Shown: one piece after another, positions 30,157 through 40,720 of the stretch | Numbering within the stretch: position 1 is the first letter of the stretch | Layout of the letters: every line of letters starts with the position of its first letter | Assembly (NCBI RefSeq): GCF_900109265.1 | Contig: NZ_FNZM01000008.1 | Span: forward strand, 186,001-250,000 | Length of the DNA: 64,000 nucleotides | Origin: Paraburkholderia tropica | Lineage (GTDB): Bacteria > Pseudomonadota > Gammaproteobacteria > Burkholderiales > Burkholderiaceae | Reading direction: 5' to 3' | The notes under the pieces: model-generated | What the model saw: the letters and a program-made list of their open reading frames with translations, nothing else | What the model was told of the DNA's origin: nothing | Databases searched by the model: none | Translations under genes and position numbers: made by a program

Positions 30157-32856
30157 ATGCAAACCCTGTCCGATACCGCTACGCCTAACGTGATCCGCCG
30201 CGAAGACTACGCGCCGCCCGCCTTCCTGATCGACACCGTCGACCTCGAATTCGAACTCGTGCCCGAGCGCACCATCGTCAAGAGCACGCTCGCCGTGCGC
30301 CGCAATCCGGCGGCGAAGCATGCCGCGCATCTGGAGCTGATGGGCGAGCAGCTCGAGTTCATCGGCGCATCGATCGACGGCAAGCCTTACGAGCACGTGC
30401 GCACGCACGAGCATGGCCTGACGGTCGAGAACGTGCCCGAGTCGTTCACGCTCACGCTCACGGGCGCCTGCGATCCGGCCGCCAACACCACGCTCTCGGG
30501 TCTGTACGTGTCGGGCGGCAACTTCTTCACGCAGTGCGAGGCGGAAGGCTTTCGCCGCATCACCTGGTTCCTCGACCGCCCGGACGTAATGGCCACCTTC
30601 ACGGTCACGCTGCGCGCCGACAAGACCGCCTATCCCGTGCTGCTCTCGAACGGCAACCTGATCGCCGAAGGCGACCTGCCCGACGGCCGTCATTATGCGA
30701 AATGGGAAGACCCGTTCCGCAAGCCGAGCTATCTGTTCGCGCTGGTCGCGGGCAAGCTGGTGGCGCTCGAAGAACGCATCCAGAGCGGCTCGGGCAAGGA
30801 AAAGCTGTTGCAGGTCTGGGTCGAGCCGCACGATCTCGACAAGACGCAGCACGCCATGGACTCGCTGATCAACTCGATCCGCTGGGACGAGTCGCGCTTC
30901 GGCCTCGAACTCGATCTCGACCGCTTCATGATCGTCGCCGTGAGCGACTTCAACATGGGCGCGATGGAGAACAAGGGCCTCAACATCTTCAACACGAAAT
31001 ACGTGCTCGCGAATCCGGAAACGGCCACCGACGTCGACTTCGCCAACATCGAAGCCGTGGTCGGCCACGAGTACTTCCACAACTGGACCGGCAACCGCGT
31101 GACCTGCCGCGACTGGTTCCAGCTGAGCCTGAAGGAAGGCCTCACGGTGTTCCGCGACCAGGAATTCTCGGCGGCGATGTCGGGCGGCGACGAGAACGAA
31201 GCCGCGCGCGCCACCAAGCGTATCGAAGACGTGCGCGTGCTGCGCCAGATGCAGTTCGCCGAAGATGCGGGTCCGATGGCGCATCCGGTGCGCCCGGAAA
31301 GCTACGTCGAGATCAACAACTTCTACACGATGACCGTCTACGAGAAAGGCTCGGAAGTCGTGCGGATGTATCAGACGCTGTTCGGCCGCGACGGCTTCCG
31401 CAAGGGCATGGACCTGTACTTCCACCGCCACGACGGACAGGCCGTGACCTGCGACGACTTCCGCCGCGCGATGGCCGACGCCAACGGCCGCGACCTCGCG
31501 CAGTTCGAGCGCTGGTACAGCCAGGCGGGCACGCCGCGCGTGACCGTCGCCACGCGCTACGACGAAGCCGCGAAGCGCTACACCGTGACGCTCACGCAAG
31601 GCTACGCGAACGGCTCGCCCGCCGCGCGCGAAACGCAGAAGGGACCGCTGCATATTCCGTTCGCGATCGGCCTGATCGGCGCGAACGGCCAGGATCTGCC
31701 GCTCAAGCTGGACGGCGAAAGCGCCGCCAGCGGCACGACGCGCGTGCTCGAATTCACCGAAGCGCAGCAGACCTTCACGTTCGTCGACGTGAACGAGAAG
31801 CCGCTGCCCTCGCTGCTGCGCAACTTCTCGGCGCCGGTGATCGTCGAGTACGACTACGCCGCCGATGAACTCGCCTTCCTGCTCGCGCACGACAGCGATC
31901 CGTTCAACCGCTGGGAAGCGGGTCAACGTCTCGCCACGCGCGAATTGCTGACGCTCGCCACGCGCGCGAGCCAGGGCCAGCCGCTGGAGATGAGCCAGGC
32001 GCTCGTCGAAGCGTTCCGCCGCGTGCTGACCGACGCCTCGCTCTCGCCGTCGTTCCGCGAACTCGCGCTGATGCTGCCGTCGGAAACCTACCTGGCCGAG
32101 CAGATGGCCGAGTCCGATCCGGCCGCCGTGCACGCCGCGCGCCAGTTCGTGCGCAAGCAGCTCGCGAACGCGCTCAAGGCCGAGTGGCTCGCCGCCTACG
32201 CGCAGAACGTCACGCCGGGCGCCTATGAGCCGACGCCGGAAGCCGCGGGCCACCGCGGCCTGAAGAACCTCGCGCTCTCTTATCTCGCCGAACTCGACGA
32301 TCCCGCCGACGCGCTGCGCCTCGCGAGCGCGCAGTACGACGCCGCGAACAACATGACCGATCGCGCGGCTGCGCTGTCGGCGCTGCTGAACGCTTCGGCG
32401 GCCTCGGGCGGCGACGCGGCGAAGCGTGCGCTCGAAGACTTCTACGCGCGCTTCGAAAACGAGCCGCTCGTGATCGACAAGTGGTTCTCGCTGCAAGCCA
32501 CGCAGCGCGGCACGCCGCAGCGTCCGGTGATCGACGCGGTGCGCGCGCTGATGCGCCATCCGGCCTTCAATCTGAAGAATCCGAACCGCGCGCGCTCGCT
32601 GATCTTCAGCTTCTGCGCGGCGAATCCGGCGCAGTTCCACGCCGCCGACGGCTCGGGCTACGCGTTCTGGGCCGAGCAGGTCATCGCGCTCGACGCGATC
32701 AACCCGCAGGTAGCCGCGCGCCTCGCGCGCAATCTGGAACTGTGGCGCCGCTTCACGCCGAAGCTGCGCGACGCGATGCGCGCGGCGCTCGAACAGGTCG
32801 CGAAGCAGGCGAAGTCGCGCGATGTGCGCGAGATCGTCGAAAAGGCGCTTGCCTGA
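30157..32856 (+). CDS. pepN: Aminopeptidase N
   Basis: Cytoplasmic M1 zinc metallopeptidase of 899 residues that removes N-terminal residues in late protein degradation. The exopeptidase motif GAMENKGLNIFN is followed by the zinc motif HEYFH (residues 304-308), with the third ligand Glu in LKEG. The order N-terminal beta domain, catalytic domain, beta sandwich (DUF3458) and C-terminal helical domain matches E. coli PepN in length. The start at 30157 (MQTLSDTATPNVIRREDY) was chosen on homology. Confidence 0.96.
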   Translation: MQTLSDTATPNVIRREDYAPPAFLIDTVDLEFELVPERTIVKSTLAVRRNPAAKHAAHLELMGEQLEFIGASIDGKPYEHVRTHEHGLTVENVPESFTLTLTGACDPAANTTLSGLYVSGGNFFTQCEAEGFRRITWFLDRPDVMATFTVTLRADKTAYPVLLSNGNLIAEGDLPDGRHYAKWEDPFRKPSYLFALVAGKLVALEERIQSGSGKEKLLQVWVEPHDLDKTQHAMDSLINSIRWDESRFGLELDLDRFMIVAVSDFNMGAMENKGLNIFNTKYVLANPETATDVDFANIEAVVGHEYFHNWTGNRVTCRDWFQLSLKEGLTVFRDQEFSAAMSGGDENEAARATKRIEDVRVLRQMQFAEDAGPMAHPVRPESYVEINNFYTMTVYEKGSEVVRMYQTLFGRDGFRKGMDLYFHRHDGQAVTCDDFRRAMADANGRDLAQFERWYSQAGTPRVTVATRYDEAAKRYTVTLTQGYANGSPAARETQKGPLHIPFAIGLIGANGQDLPLKLDGESAASGTTRVLEFTEAQQTFTFVDVNEKPLPSLLRNFSAPVIVEYDYAADELAFLLAHDSDPFNRWEAGQRLATRELLTLATRASQGQPLEMSQALVEAFRRVLTDASLSPSFRELALMLPSETYLAEQMAESDPAAVHAARQFVRKQLANALKAEWLAAYAQNVTPGAYEPTPEAAGHRGLKNLALSYLAELDDPADALRLASAQYDAANNMTDRAAALSALLNASAASGGDAAKRALEDFYARFENEPLVIDKWFSLQATQRGTPQRPVIDAVRALMRHPAFNLKNPNRARSLIFSFCAANPAQFHAADGSGYAFWAEQVIALDAINPQVAARLARNLELWRRFTPKLRDAMRAALEQVAKQAKSRDVREIVEKALA

Positions 32857-32916
32857 CGGACCATCGCGCGATGCGTTGATGCGTTGATGGGCTGACGCAT
32901 CCAGCACGGCACGCAA

Positions 32917-32953
32917 GGCCGGCCCCGTGAACTTCATGGGACCGGCTTTTTTT
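32917..32953 (+). terminator. Terminator after pepN
   Basis: GCCGGCCCC...GGGACCGGC imperfect stem with a loop of about 11 bases, followed by seven T residues. Confidence 0.7.
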
Positions 32954-33115
32954 CGGCCATTTTTTCGCGGATTTTTTTCGAATATTTTCCTCGCCGCAGC
33001 CCCTGCCCGGCGCGCCGGAGCGTGCACTGGCGGCCTTTTTGCCGTTTTACGCATCGGGCAGTCACAGCCCAGCGGGTAGAATTGCGCTATTCCCCAAGCT
33101 CCCCGGAGTACTGCA

Positions 33116-34132
<1,017 letters not shown>

Positions 34133-34199
34133 AAAAAGATGCGAAAAGGGCTTGCGTTCCTGCGAGCACTTTTCTATAATCTTTCTTCTCTGATGTGAC

Positions 34200-34275
34200 G
34201 CCGGAATAGCTCAGACGGTAGAGCAGCGCATTCGTAATGCGAAGGTCGGGGGTTCGATTCCTCTTTCCGGCACCA
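34200..34275 (+). tRNA. tRNA-Thr(CGT)
   Basis: A 76-nt cloverleaf with acceptor GCCGGAA / TTCCGGC, discriminator A and encoded CCA. The anticodon CGT is at 34233-34235. The T-arm is GGTTCGATTCC. Confidence 0.97.
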
Positions 34276-34286
34276 CCAAGTTTCAT

Positions 34287-34320
34287 CAAAAAGCCCAGTC
34301 TTCGGACTGGGCTTTTTGTT
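34287..34320 (+). terminator. Terminator after tRNA-Thr
   Basis: AAGCCCAGTC-TTCG-GACTGGGCTT hairpin with a UUCG tetraloop followed by T5. The A-run on the left makes it usable for the convergent TPR gene as well. Confidence 0.88.
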
Positions 34321-34345
34321 TTCCGGCTGCTTTTCTCCCTCTCCT

Positions 34346-36064
34346 CTAGCGGCGTGCAGCCGCTAACGCGCGTAGCGCCACGCGGACTGCATCAACCACG
34401 TCATCCCAATTGCCCAGTTCGCGCTGCCTGAAAAGGCGCGCCGACGGATACCACGGACTGTCGTCGCGGTCGCTCATCCACCGCCAGTCGGTACACAACG
34501 GCAGCAACACCCACACCGGCACGCCCGACGCACCCGCCAGATGCGCGACCGAGGTATCCACCGTGATCACCAGATCGAGCGACTGCGCGATGGCCAGCGT
34601 GTCGTCGAAAGTCTCGATCTCGGGGCCGAGCGGCGTGATGTCGATACCGGCGGGCAACGCGGCCAGCTCACGCTCCGCGACGCCCTTTTGCAACGCGAAC
34701 CATGAGACCGGCGCACCGTCGATCGCGGACAGCGCGGGCAGCAGCGCGGCGAGCTTCATCGAGCGATAGCGGTCGAGGTCGTAATCCGGATTGCCGGCCC
34801 AGACGAGCCCCACGCGCAGACGCCCAGGCGCGCAATGCGCCACCGCGTCGAGCCGGTTACGCCAGCGCGCGACGGACCCGGACGCCGGGCGCAGATACGG
34901 CACGGCGTCCGCCAGCGTATCGAGCGTCATCGCCATGTGCTCAGGCATGCGGAACATGCGGCACCAGTAGTCGTACGGTCCCGGCGGCAGCATGGCGCTC
35001 GCATGCCGAACGCCGCGCGCACGGCTCGCGATGCCGACCAGCGCCGCATGAACCCAGACATCGACGATCGCCCCACGGCGCGCGAGCCAGTCCGCACAAC
35101 GCAGCAGTTGCACCTGATCGCCGAAACCCTGCTCGCCCAGCAGCAGAAAGCGCCGCCCGTCCACCGGCTCGCCCTGCCACTCAGCAAACGGCGGCCGAGC
35201 GAGCGTGCGGCTGTGATCGAAGCGTTCGTGCCAGCGATATTGTTTCCAGCCCGCCTCGTACTCGCCGTCGCGCAGCAGCGAAATTGCGAGATTGAACTGC
35301 ACGGCGACGTCATGCGGCGCGAGACGCGCAGCCTCCACATTGTGACGGCGCATCCCCGCGAAATCGCCACGCATGTGCAACGCGTAGCCCGCGTTGTGAT
35401 GGAGCAGCGGCAGCGTGGTGTCGATGGCGAGGCCTTGCCGCGCGACCTCGAGCGCAGCATCGAAGCGATCGAGGCAGTTCAGCGCGAATGCGAGTTCCTT
35501 GAGCGCCACGGCATGCGTGGCAAAACGCGCGCGGTAGGCGACGATCAGCGCGTCGATGTCCGCTTCGGTCTCGGGCGACAGACGCGCCAGCGTATTCAGC
35601 AGGTCGATGCCATCCTGCGCGGTCGCCTCGTCGAGCGACCACGCGCCTTGCAACGATTGCGCGGCATCGGCGAATCGCCCGGCTTGCAGATGCAGATCGG
35701 CAAGGCGTCGCGCCGCTTGATGCAGCGAGGGATCGCACGCGAGCGCTTGCTGGTAGTGCTCGCACGCTTCGTCCGCGCGGCCGGCGAGCTTCAGCACATC
35801 GGCGAGATTGCGATGCTGGCTGGCGGTGCCGCCGGAGAGAGCCAGCGCGCGGTGGTAAAACGCTTCGGCGGCGAGATGCTCGGCCGCGAGCGCCGCAATC
35901 AGCCCGCGATGCTCCCAGAGTGTGGCGTCGCCTGGCGCGATGTGAAGCGCCCGCTCCAGGCAATCGCGCGCCTGCGCGGTCTCGCCCGCGCGAAAAGCGG
36001 CGAGCGAGCGGCGATGCCACTCGTCCGCAGACGGTGCCGGGGATTGAATTTCGGGGTCGTTCAT
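34346..36064 (-). CDS. TPR-repeat protein with glycosyltransferase-like C-terminal domain (second copy)
   Basis: Protein of 572 residues. The N-terminal 270 residues are TPR-like repeats (for example ALWEHRGLIAALAAEHLAA and LHHNAGYALHMRGDFAGMR). The C-terminal domain has RFLLLGEQGFGDQVQLLRCAD, LVITVDTSVAHLAGASGVPVW and WYPSARLFRQ, which match positions in the protein at 11631-13574. The two genes are paralogues. The start at 36064 (MNDPEIQSP) was chosen over 36148. Function is unknown; the C-terminal domain suggests a GT9-like sugar transferase. Confidence 0.78.
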   Translation of the reverse strand: MNDPEIQSPAPSADEWHRRSLAAFRAGETAQARDCLERALHIAPGDATLWEHRGLIAALAAEHLAAEAFYHRALALSGGTASQHRNLADVLKLAGRADEACEHYQQALACDPSLHQAARRLADLHLQAGRFADAAQSLQGAWSLDEATAQDGIDLLNTLARLSPETEADIDALIVAYRARFATHAVALKELAFALNCLDRFDAALEVARQGLAIDTTLPLLHHNAGYALHMRGDFAGMRRHNVEAARLAPHDVAVQFNLAISLLRDGEYEAGWKQYRWHERFDHSRTLARPPFAEWQGEPVDGRRFLLLGEQGFGDQVQLLRCADWLARRGAIVDVWVHAALVGIASRARGVRHASAMLPPGPYDYWCRMFRMPEHMAMTLDTLADAVPYLRPASGSVARWRNRLDAVAHCAPGRLRVGLVWAGNPDYDLDRYRSMKLAALLPALSAIDGAPVSWFALQKGVAERELAALPAGIDITPLGPEIETFDDTLAIAQSLDLVITVDTSVAHLAGASGVPVWVLLPLCTDWRWMSDRDDSPWYPSARLFRQRELGNWDDVVDAVRVALRALAAARR

Positions 36065-36749
36065 GAGGCGTTCGGGTGGCGTGTGCGACAGCGTGGCGAC
36101 GCTGCGGATTCGCGCATCGGCCGGGTCTGCCGGCGGGCTCTGCCGCACATTTGAAGATAGCCGAACGCCCCGTCGGATCGAATCGGACGGTTCTGAATTG
36201 ACGGTGCGACGTCAGTGCCGCTCCAGGTGCGCGCCCGGATACCAGGCCGCTGCGATCCCCCGCGACGTTTATTCATGCGCGTTTGCTCAATAAATGCGTC
36301 CGGAAAGCGCTTCCAGCGAGTCATTAATCGACAGACTGGATAGAAACGATCGCTTACAGAGTTTTAAATGTATTTAAAGATTTCGCGTCAACGGACGTAC
36401 ATAATCGACCGTTGTAGAGAGATGGGGGTTTACCGCGAGAGCATGAACCGGCGAGCACCGCACCGTGTCAGCCAGAACGCCCGCCTGGCGCGGGATTGGC
36501 GAGGCTGAGGGCGCCCCTCTTGCATTCGGACACGGGTATTCGTCGGCTAAAAAGCAGAATGCGAGGCCGAATGCGGGCGACGCAGGAAAATAGACGAGGA
36601 ATCCGAAGAATTATATTCCTGCGCGCTCAATAAAATCGATCGCTGTGCGAAGAAAGCAACAGACAGATCGTAAAAGGACCTTTGCGCTGGGGAGCACTAG
36701 CGTGACTGAAGGGCCGAGTCGGATAATCGGCTTACATAGGAGAAAGATC
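36065..36749. other. Long intergenic region, no gene recognised
   Basis: A stretch of 685 bases, with an AT-rich part at about 36290-36410 that could hold divergent promoters. I see no open frame with family resemblance. A small RNA cannot be excluded between 36420 and 36640, but no clear terminator is visible. Confidence 0.35.
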
Positions 36750-36899
36750 ATGGACGCCAAACCGCCAAAGCTTCCGACCCCGGACCAAGTTTTCAGCCCG
36801 GATCCGGAACCGGTGGCTGTCGAGTTTCTCGGCGATGAATTGCCCGCCCACGTGCGCGCATTTCTCGACGAGCAGCGTAAGGCACACGAACAGAAGTGA
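36750..36899 (+). CDS. Small hypothetical protein (49 aa)
   Basis: A short frame starting at an ATG with TAGGAGAAAG 5 bases upstream. The product begins MDAKPPKLPTPDQVF and ends HVRAFLDEQRKAHEQK: Pro-rich acidic first half, amphipathic charged helix in the second. Codons are host-like. I recognise no family; the good ribosome binding site and codon use support a real gene. Confidence 0.55.
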   Translation: MDAKPPKLPTPDQVFSPDPEPVAVEFLGDELPAHVRAFLDEQRKAHEQK

Positions 36900-37272
36900 C
36901 GGGGACGCGCAGTCGCGCGACGCAAACGGATAGATGGACCGGCCCGTTTGACGCTCGCGCGTGCGAATCGCAGACTCAGTGCAGCGCCGCGAGCAATCGC
37001 AGCGCACGCATCGCGCTGGGCGCTCGCTGACCAAACAAGCTGCACGCGCGGGACATGCCCGCGCGGCGGGGGTGTTCGCGCTCTGCTTGTACCACTCTGT
37101 ACCGCTCTGCATCGCTCTGATTGCACATCGGATTGGCGCCTGAGTGCCGAATCCATCGCGGGCAACGCGCCTGCGTCGAGCCATTTCCTCATCGCCATTC
37201 CGGGCACGGCGCCCACAACCGGCTATCCTTCGCCTTTACTTTTCCTCTTCGGCCAGCCGGCCGCTTCGTGCA
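36900..37272. other. Intergenic region, no gene seen
   Basis: A stretch of 373 bases between the small protein and the secreted chorismate mutase. Repeated TGTACCACTCTG-like wording around 37086-37115 is noted, but no structure was resolved. Confidence 0.35.
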
Positions 37273-37863
37273 ATGACTCTCCGCCTTCGCGCACTCGCGT
37301 CCTGCGCCGCCGCACTCCTCTTCGCCTTCCCCGCCGTCTCGGCGCATGCCGATGGCGACGACACCGCGCTCACGAATCTCGTCGCGCTGGTTTCGCAGCG
37401 TCTCGCGCTCGCCGAACCGGTCGCGCACTGGAAGTGGATCAATCACAAGGCGATCACCGATACGCCGCGCGAAAACGCCCTGCTCGCCGACGTCCAGAAA
37501 CGCGCCGCAGCGGCCGGCGTCGATCCGGCATTCGCGCGCGATTTCTTCCGCGATCAGATCGACGCGAGCACCGAAGTGCAGAACGCACTCTTCGCGACGT
37601 GGCGTTCGTCGCAGCCACCCGCCGATCCGGCGCCCGATCTCGCGACGGTCACGCGCCCGCAACTCGATCGGCTGACGGGACAATTGATCGGCGCGCTCGC
37701 CCGCGCACAGTCGACGCGCATGGCGGACGACTGTCCCGCGCGCGTCGCGCGCGCGGTGGCGAACTGGAAGGAATTGACGCGCTATGACTCCACGCGCGCC
37801 GACGCCATGACGCACGCGCTCGGCCACGTCTGCGAGACGGGCGGCGTGGGCGGCACGGCGTAA
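37273..37863 (+). CDS. Secreted (periplasmic) chorismate mutase, AroQ-gamma type
   Basis: The 196-residue product begins with a Sec signal peptide ending in SAHA-DG (about residue 24). The mature all-helical domain shows LVALVSQRLALAEPVAHWKWINHKAI (Arg and Lys of the active site), followed by RDFFRDQIDASTEVQNALF. This matches the secreted AroQ-gamma class, which makes prephenate outside the cytoplasm. Two Cys (DDCPARV and HVCETG) could form a disulfide, as in other secreted members. The physiological role of such enzymes is uncertain. It converges with the nuclease gene, whose 3' end is 2 bases away. Confidence 0.85.
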   Translation: MTLRLRALASCAAALLFAFPAVSAHADGDDTALTNLVALVSQRLALAEPVAHWKWINHKAITDTPRENALLADVQKRAAAAGVDPAFARDFFRDQIDASTEVQNALFATWRSSQPPADPAPDLATVTRPQLDRLTGQLIGALARAQSTRMADDCPARVARAVANWKELTRYDSTRADAMTHALGHVCETGGVGGTA

Positions 37864-37865
37864 CG

Positions 37866-39035
37866 TCAGACGGGTGTCGTCAGCCCGTCATCGATGGGTG
37901 CGGACAAGGTCACGGGCAGCGGCAGCACGCTCAGGCCGCGCTCGAAACGCGTCTGGAGAATGCGCCAGGTCGTGAGCTCGAATGCGGGCTCGCGCGTCGC
38001 GGCGCACAGCATGGCCGCTTCGCCCTCGTTCGCAACGGCGCCCAGATAGCACCAGCGGTCGATCAGATGGAACAGCGGCGCACCGCTCGCGACGTCGCCC
38101 TCTTCAATCAGCACGGCGCCGTCGAACGGCCAGGGCGCGGACAGCGGATCCTGCTTCGACACGCGCGGCACGCGGTTGAACGACGGCCGCCACTGCGCGA
38201 TCCAGCGCGCCTCCACGAGCAACGCGCCAATCTCGCCGCCGGTCGCCTGCCACTCGACGCGGCGCACCTGCTGCGCCATGCGCTGCTCGCGCGCCGAGCG
38301 GCGTTCGCCCGACAGATGCGAGCGCACGCGCTGACGCACGCGCACGCTGCGGCCCACGTAGAGCGGCGCATCGTTCTCGCCGAAAAACGCGTAGACGCCG
38401 TGACCCGCGGGCGCGGTCTCGATCAACTCGTCGGTGATGTCGCCCGCCAGACGGTGGCGACGCGTGAGCCGGTCGATCTGCGAGGCGAGCATCTGCGCGG
38501 GCACGAGACCCGGCAGGCGCTGCCAGAATTGCCACAGCAGATCGGCGTCGGCGAGCGCACGGTGGCGATCGGCGGGCACGAGCGCGTGACGCTCGACCAG
38601 CGCATCCAGTCCGTGGCGCTTTTCGGACGGAAACAGCGCGCGCGACAGCCGCACGGTGCACAGCACGTCGGGATTGAACGAGAAACCGGCGCGCTCGAAT
38701 TCGGCGCGCAGAAACCCGCGGTCGAAACTCGCGTTGTGCGCGACGAACAACTTGCCGGCGAGCCGTTCGAACAATGCAGGCGCGATCTCGGCGAACGTCG
38801 GCGCGCCGCGCACCATACTATTCGTGATGCCGGTGAGCTGCTGGATGAAGGGCGGGATCGACTGCTGCGGGTCGACGAGCGAACTCCAGCGCGTCGCCTC
38901 GCCATCCTTGACCTCGACGACGCCGACTTCCGTGATGCGGTGCTCGCCTACGGAACCACCTGTCGTTTCGAGATCCACGAAGACAAGCGGGGCGTCGCCG
39001 GACGGAAGTTCGGCGCTCAGAGGGGTGTCGGACAT
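37866..39035 (-). CDS. DnaQ-like 3'-5' exonuclease fused to a GIY-YIG (UvrC/Cho-like) domain
   Basis: Two-domain nuclease of 389 residues. The N-terminal DEDDh exonuclease (about 15-185) has FVDLETTGG, a middle motif HNASFDRGFL and the final HRALADADLLWQFW. The second part has a GIY-YIG endonuclease motif (GVYAFFGENDAPLYVGRSVRVRQR, about 220-245), with the variant GVY-LYVG, and RWIAQWRPSFNR downstream. The architecture resembles the DnaQ-Cho fusion proteins of several proteobacteria, suggested to act in excision repair. The start at 39035 was chosen over 39080. Confidence 0.85.
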   Translation of the reverse strand: MSDTPLSAELPSGDAPLVFVDLETTGGSVGEHRITEVGVVEVKDGEATRWSSLVDPQQSIPPFIQQLTGITNSMVRGAPTFAEIAPALFERLAGKLFVAHNASFDRGFLRAEFERAGFSFNPDVLCTVRLSRALFPSEKRHGLDALVERHALVPADRHRALADADLLWQFWQRLPGLVPAQMLASQIDRLTRRHRLAGDITDELIETAPAGHGVYAFFGENDAPLYVGRSVRVRQRVRSHLSGERRSAREQRMAQQVRRVEWQATGGEIGALLVEARWIAQWRPSFNRVPRVSKQDPLSAPWPFDGAVLIEEGDVASGAPLFHLIDRWCYLGAVANEGEAAMLCAATREPAFELTTWRILQTRFERGLSVLPLPVTLSAPIDDGLTTPV

Positions 39036-39268
39036 GGTGAAACGGTAAGACGTGAAAAAGAAATCCGCCCAAGTATGCACCGTTTGGGCGAAGCGCGCTG
39101 AACTTCCCGATGGACGGTTCAGGTTTCGGACTTCGGAACCCGTATTCTTTTAATTTCGATTGACGGTTTTTTTGAATCAGGGTTTTCCCGCGCGCAACAT
39201 TAATAAGCGCAGGGTCTCCGAAGATTATTACGCCGCTTTTACGACTTTCACGACTGCGCGTGACGCCA

Positions 39269-39298
39269 AAAACAAAAAAGCCCTGGATTCTCCAGGGC
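39269..39298 (-). terminator. Terminator after the cold-shock gene
   Basis: GCCCTGG-AGAAT-CCAGGGC on the minus strand followed by a T-rich run (CTTTTTTG), downstream of the csp gene. Confidence 0.8.
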
Positions 39299-39346
39299 CT
39301 GTTCGTGCGGCAAGCGGTTCACGCCCGCTTGCGCGGCGCGCTCGGC

Positions 39347-39550
39347 TTAGATCGGCTGGATGTTCGCAGCCTGCTTGCCCTTCGGGCCAACCTTGACGTC
39401 GAACGACACACGCTGGTTTTCCTTCAGCGACTTGAAGCCGTCTGCGCGGATTTCCGAGAAGTGTGCGAACAGGTCGTCGCCGCCGGCGTCGGACGTGATG
39501 AAGCCAAAACCTTTTGCATCATTGAACCATTTGACAATACCGGTTTCCAT
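39347..39550 (-). CDS. Cold-shock protein, CspA family
   Basis: A 67-residue OB-fold RNA chaperone. RNP1 is KGFGFI and RNP2 is DLFAHFSEI. The rest ([13 protein letters not shown] and [21 protein letters not shown]) is canonical. GAGGGA lies about 10 bases before the ATG. A long AT-rich upstream region could be a cold-responsive leader, as known for cspA genes. Which Csp paralogue this is cannot be said. Confidence 0.95.
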   Translation of the reverse strand: METGIVKWFNDAKGFGFITSDAGGDDLFAHFSEIRADGFKSLKENQRVSFDVKVGPKGKQAANIQPI

Positions 39551-39952
39551 GTTTCCGTTTCCCTCAAAATTTAATGACGCGGGCTATACCCTCACGCCGA
39601 ATGCCTGCTGAATCGCTTCTTTTTCCTGCAACAATGCAATTAGCGCTAAAGAAGTAATTCAGAAGTGCCGTTATACGGGGAACGACAATCGCCAGTCAAG
39701 CGAATTTTTTATAACAGCATTCCCGTTTTCGCGATAAACCCGCATGCATCAAAAAGTGCACAAAAATTATATGCACGCGGAATGATTATCGGATACGCGG
39801 CATTTTTACCCGCCTAAATCGCGCCCCTGTCAATTCCAGGGAAAATTTCCCGAAGTGTAACAATTAGTGTCAAACGTAAGTGTTTTTACCGGTTGTTCGG
39901 GTAATACGTTGAATTCATGATGAATACCGTTAGCGTGCAAAGGGAGGTCATC
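39551..39952. other. Divergent region between csp and a small unknown gene
   Basis: A 402-base AT-rich stretch. The part next to csp is a plausible long 5' untranslated leader. A GGGAGG ribosome binding site for the right-hand gene is at 39942-39947. Confidence 0.4.
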
Positions 39953-40156
39953 ATGCTGACGGCATTGCGACGTTGGATTCATTGGTTCGTGGAAATCGAC
40001 GGTCCCGATCAGGCCACCGCCGGCGAGTTCGAGACGTATGGTTCCTGGCACGGCGATCACTGGCAGAACCTGCTGTGTTCCCCGATGGACGCCCGGCACT
40101 ATGTAATGGAAGACTGGAGTCTGCAGCCCGAGCCGCCTGAAGGAAAGCAGCAATAA
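39953..40156 (+). CDS. Small hypothetical protein (67 aa)
   Basis: A short frame beginning MLTALRRWIHWFVEIDG with GGGAGG 5 bases upstream of the ATG at 39953. The rest (ETYGSWHGDHWQNLLCSPMDARHYVMEDW) is Trp/His-rich and soluble. I do not recognise the family. The strong ribosome binding site decides against the open frame start at 39917. Confidence 0.55.
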   Translation: MLTALRRWIHWFVEIDGPDQATAGEFETYGSWHGDHWQNLLCSPMDARHYVMEDWSLQPEPPEGKQQ

Positions 40157-40720
40157 GGCAGTTGGACGTTCGCGAAGCGATTGCAGGCGGGGCGCAATGT
40201 CCCGCTGCTTATTCGCGGGCAAAAAAAAGCGCAGCCAATGGCCGCGCCGACAAAGGTTTGGAGATCTTTTTCGTCAACGAAAAAGTCTGCTTCGGAAAGC
40301 AGCGAGTTCAGTATAGCCTCAGCGTTGGTCACGCATTAACCGTACACGACACAATCATCTGTTACGTCGGGCGCAATAATCGCGGTTGACAGAGATTTAC
40401 GTTGTTTTTCGCAATCAATTGTTGTAGCGATCGCACAACGCCATTCGGTTGACACTCTCACCCCGCGCATTGCAATCCCGCTGAAAGCCCCAGCCAGTAA
40501 GGCACAAGCGAAGATCTGGTAACCATTTCCAATCGCGCAATACTTTATTGCGCAAATCGGAATGCCTGATTTCCGAGCACCGTCTCTACACTCTGCCTGT
40601 CCGGAAACCGACTTCGACGGATTAACGCGCCACGCGAGTTCGCCTCTCGCTGCCATTCGCGTGGACGGTTTCCCAAACAGGGTTCGACGAAACCCACCTC
40701 TGTTCTCGGAGTTTACAAAG
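40157..40720. other. Long upstream region of the porin gene
   Basis: A 564-base AT-richer stretch without a believable gene. It contains the perfect inverted repeat listed at 40535-40553. The start of the porin transcript is probably in the last 200 bases. Confidence 0.4.
40535..40553. promoter_or_regulatory. Perfect inverted repeat upstream of the porin
   Basis: GCGCAATA-CTT-TATTGCGC, an 8-bp perfect palindrome with a 3-base centre, 168 bases before the porin start. It may be an operator or a small RNA-level hairpin; its binding protein is unknown. Confidence 0.4.
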
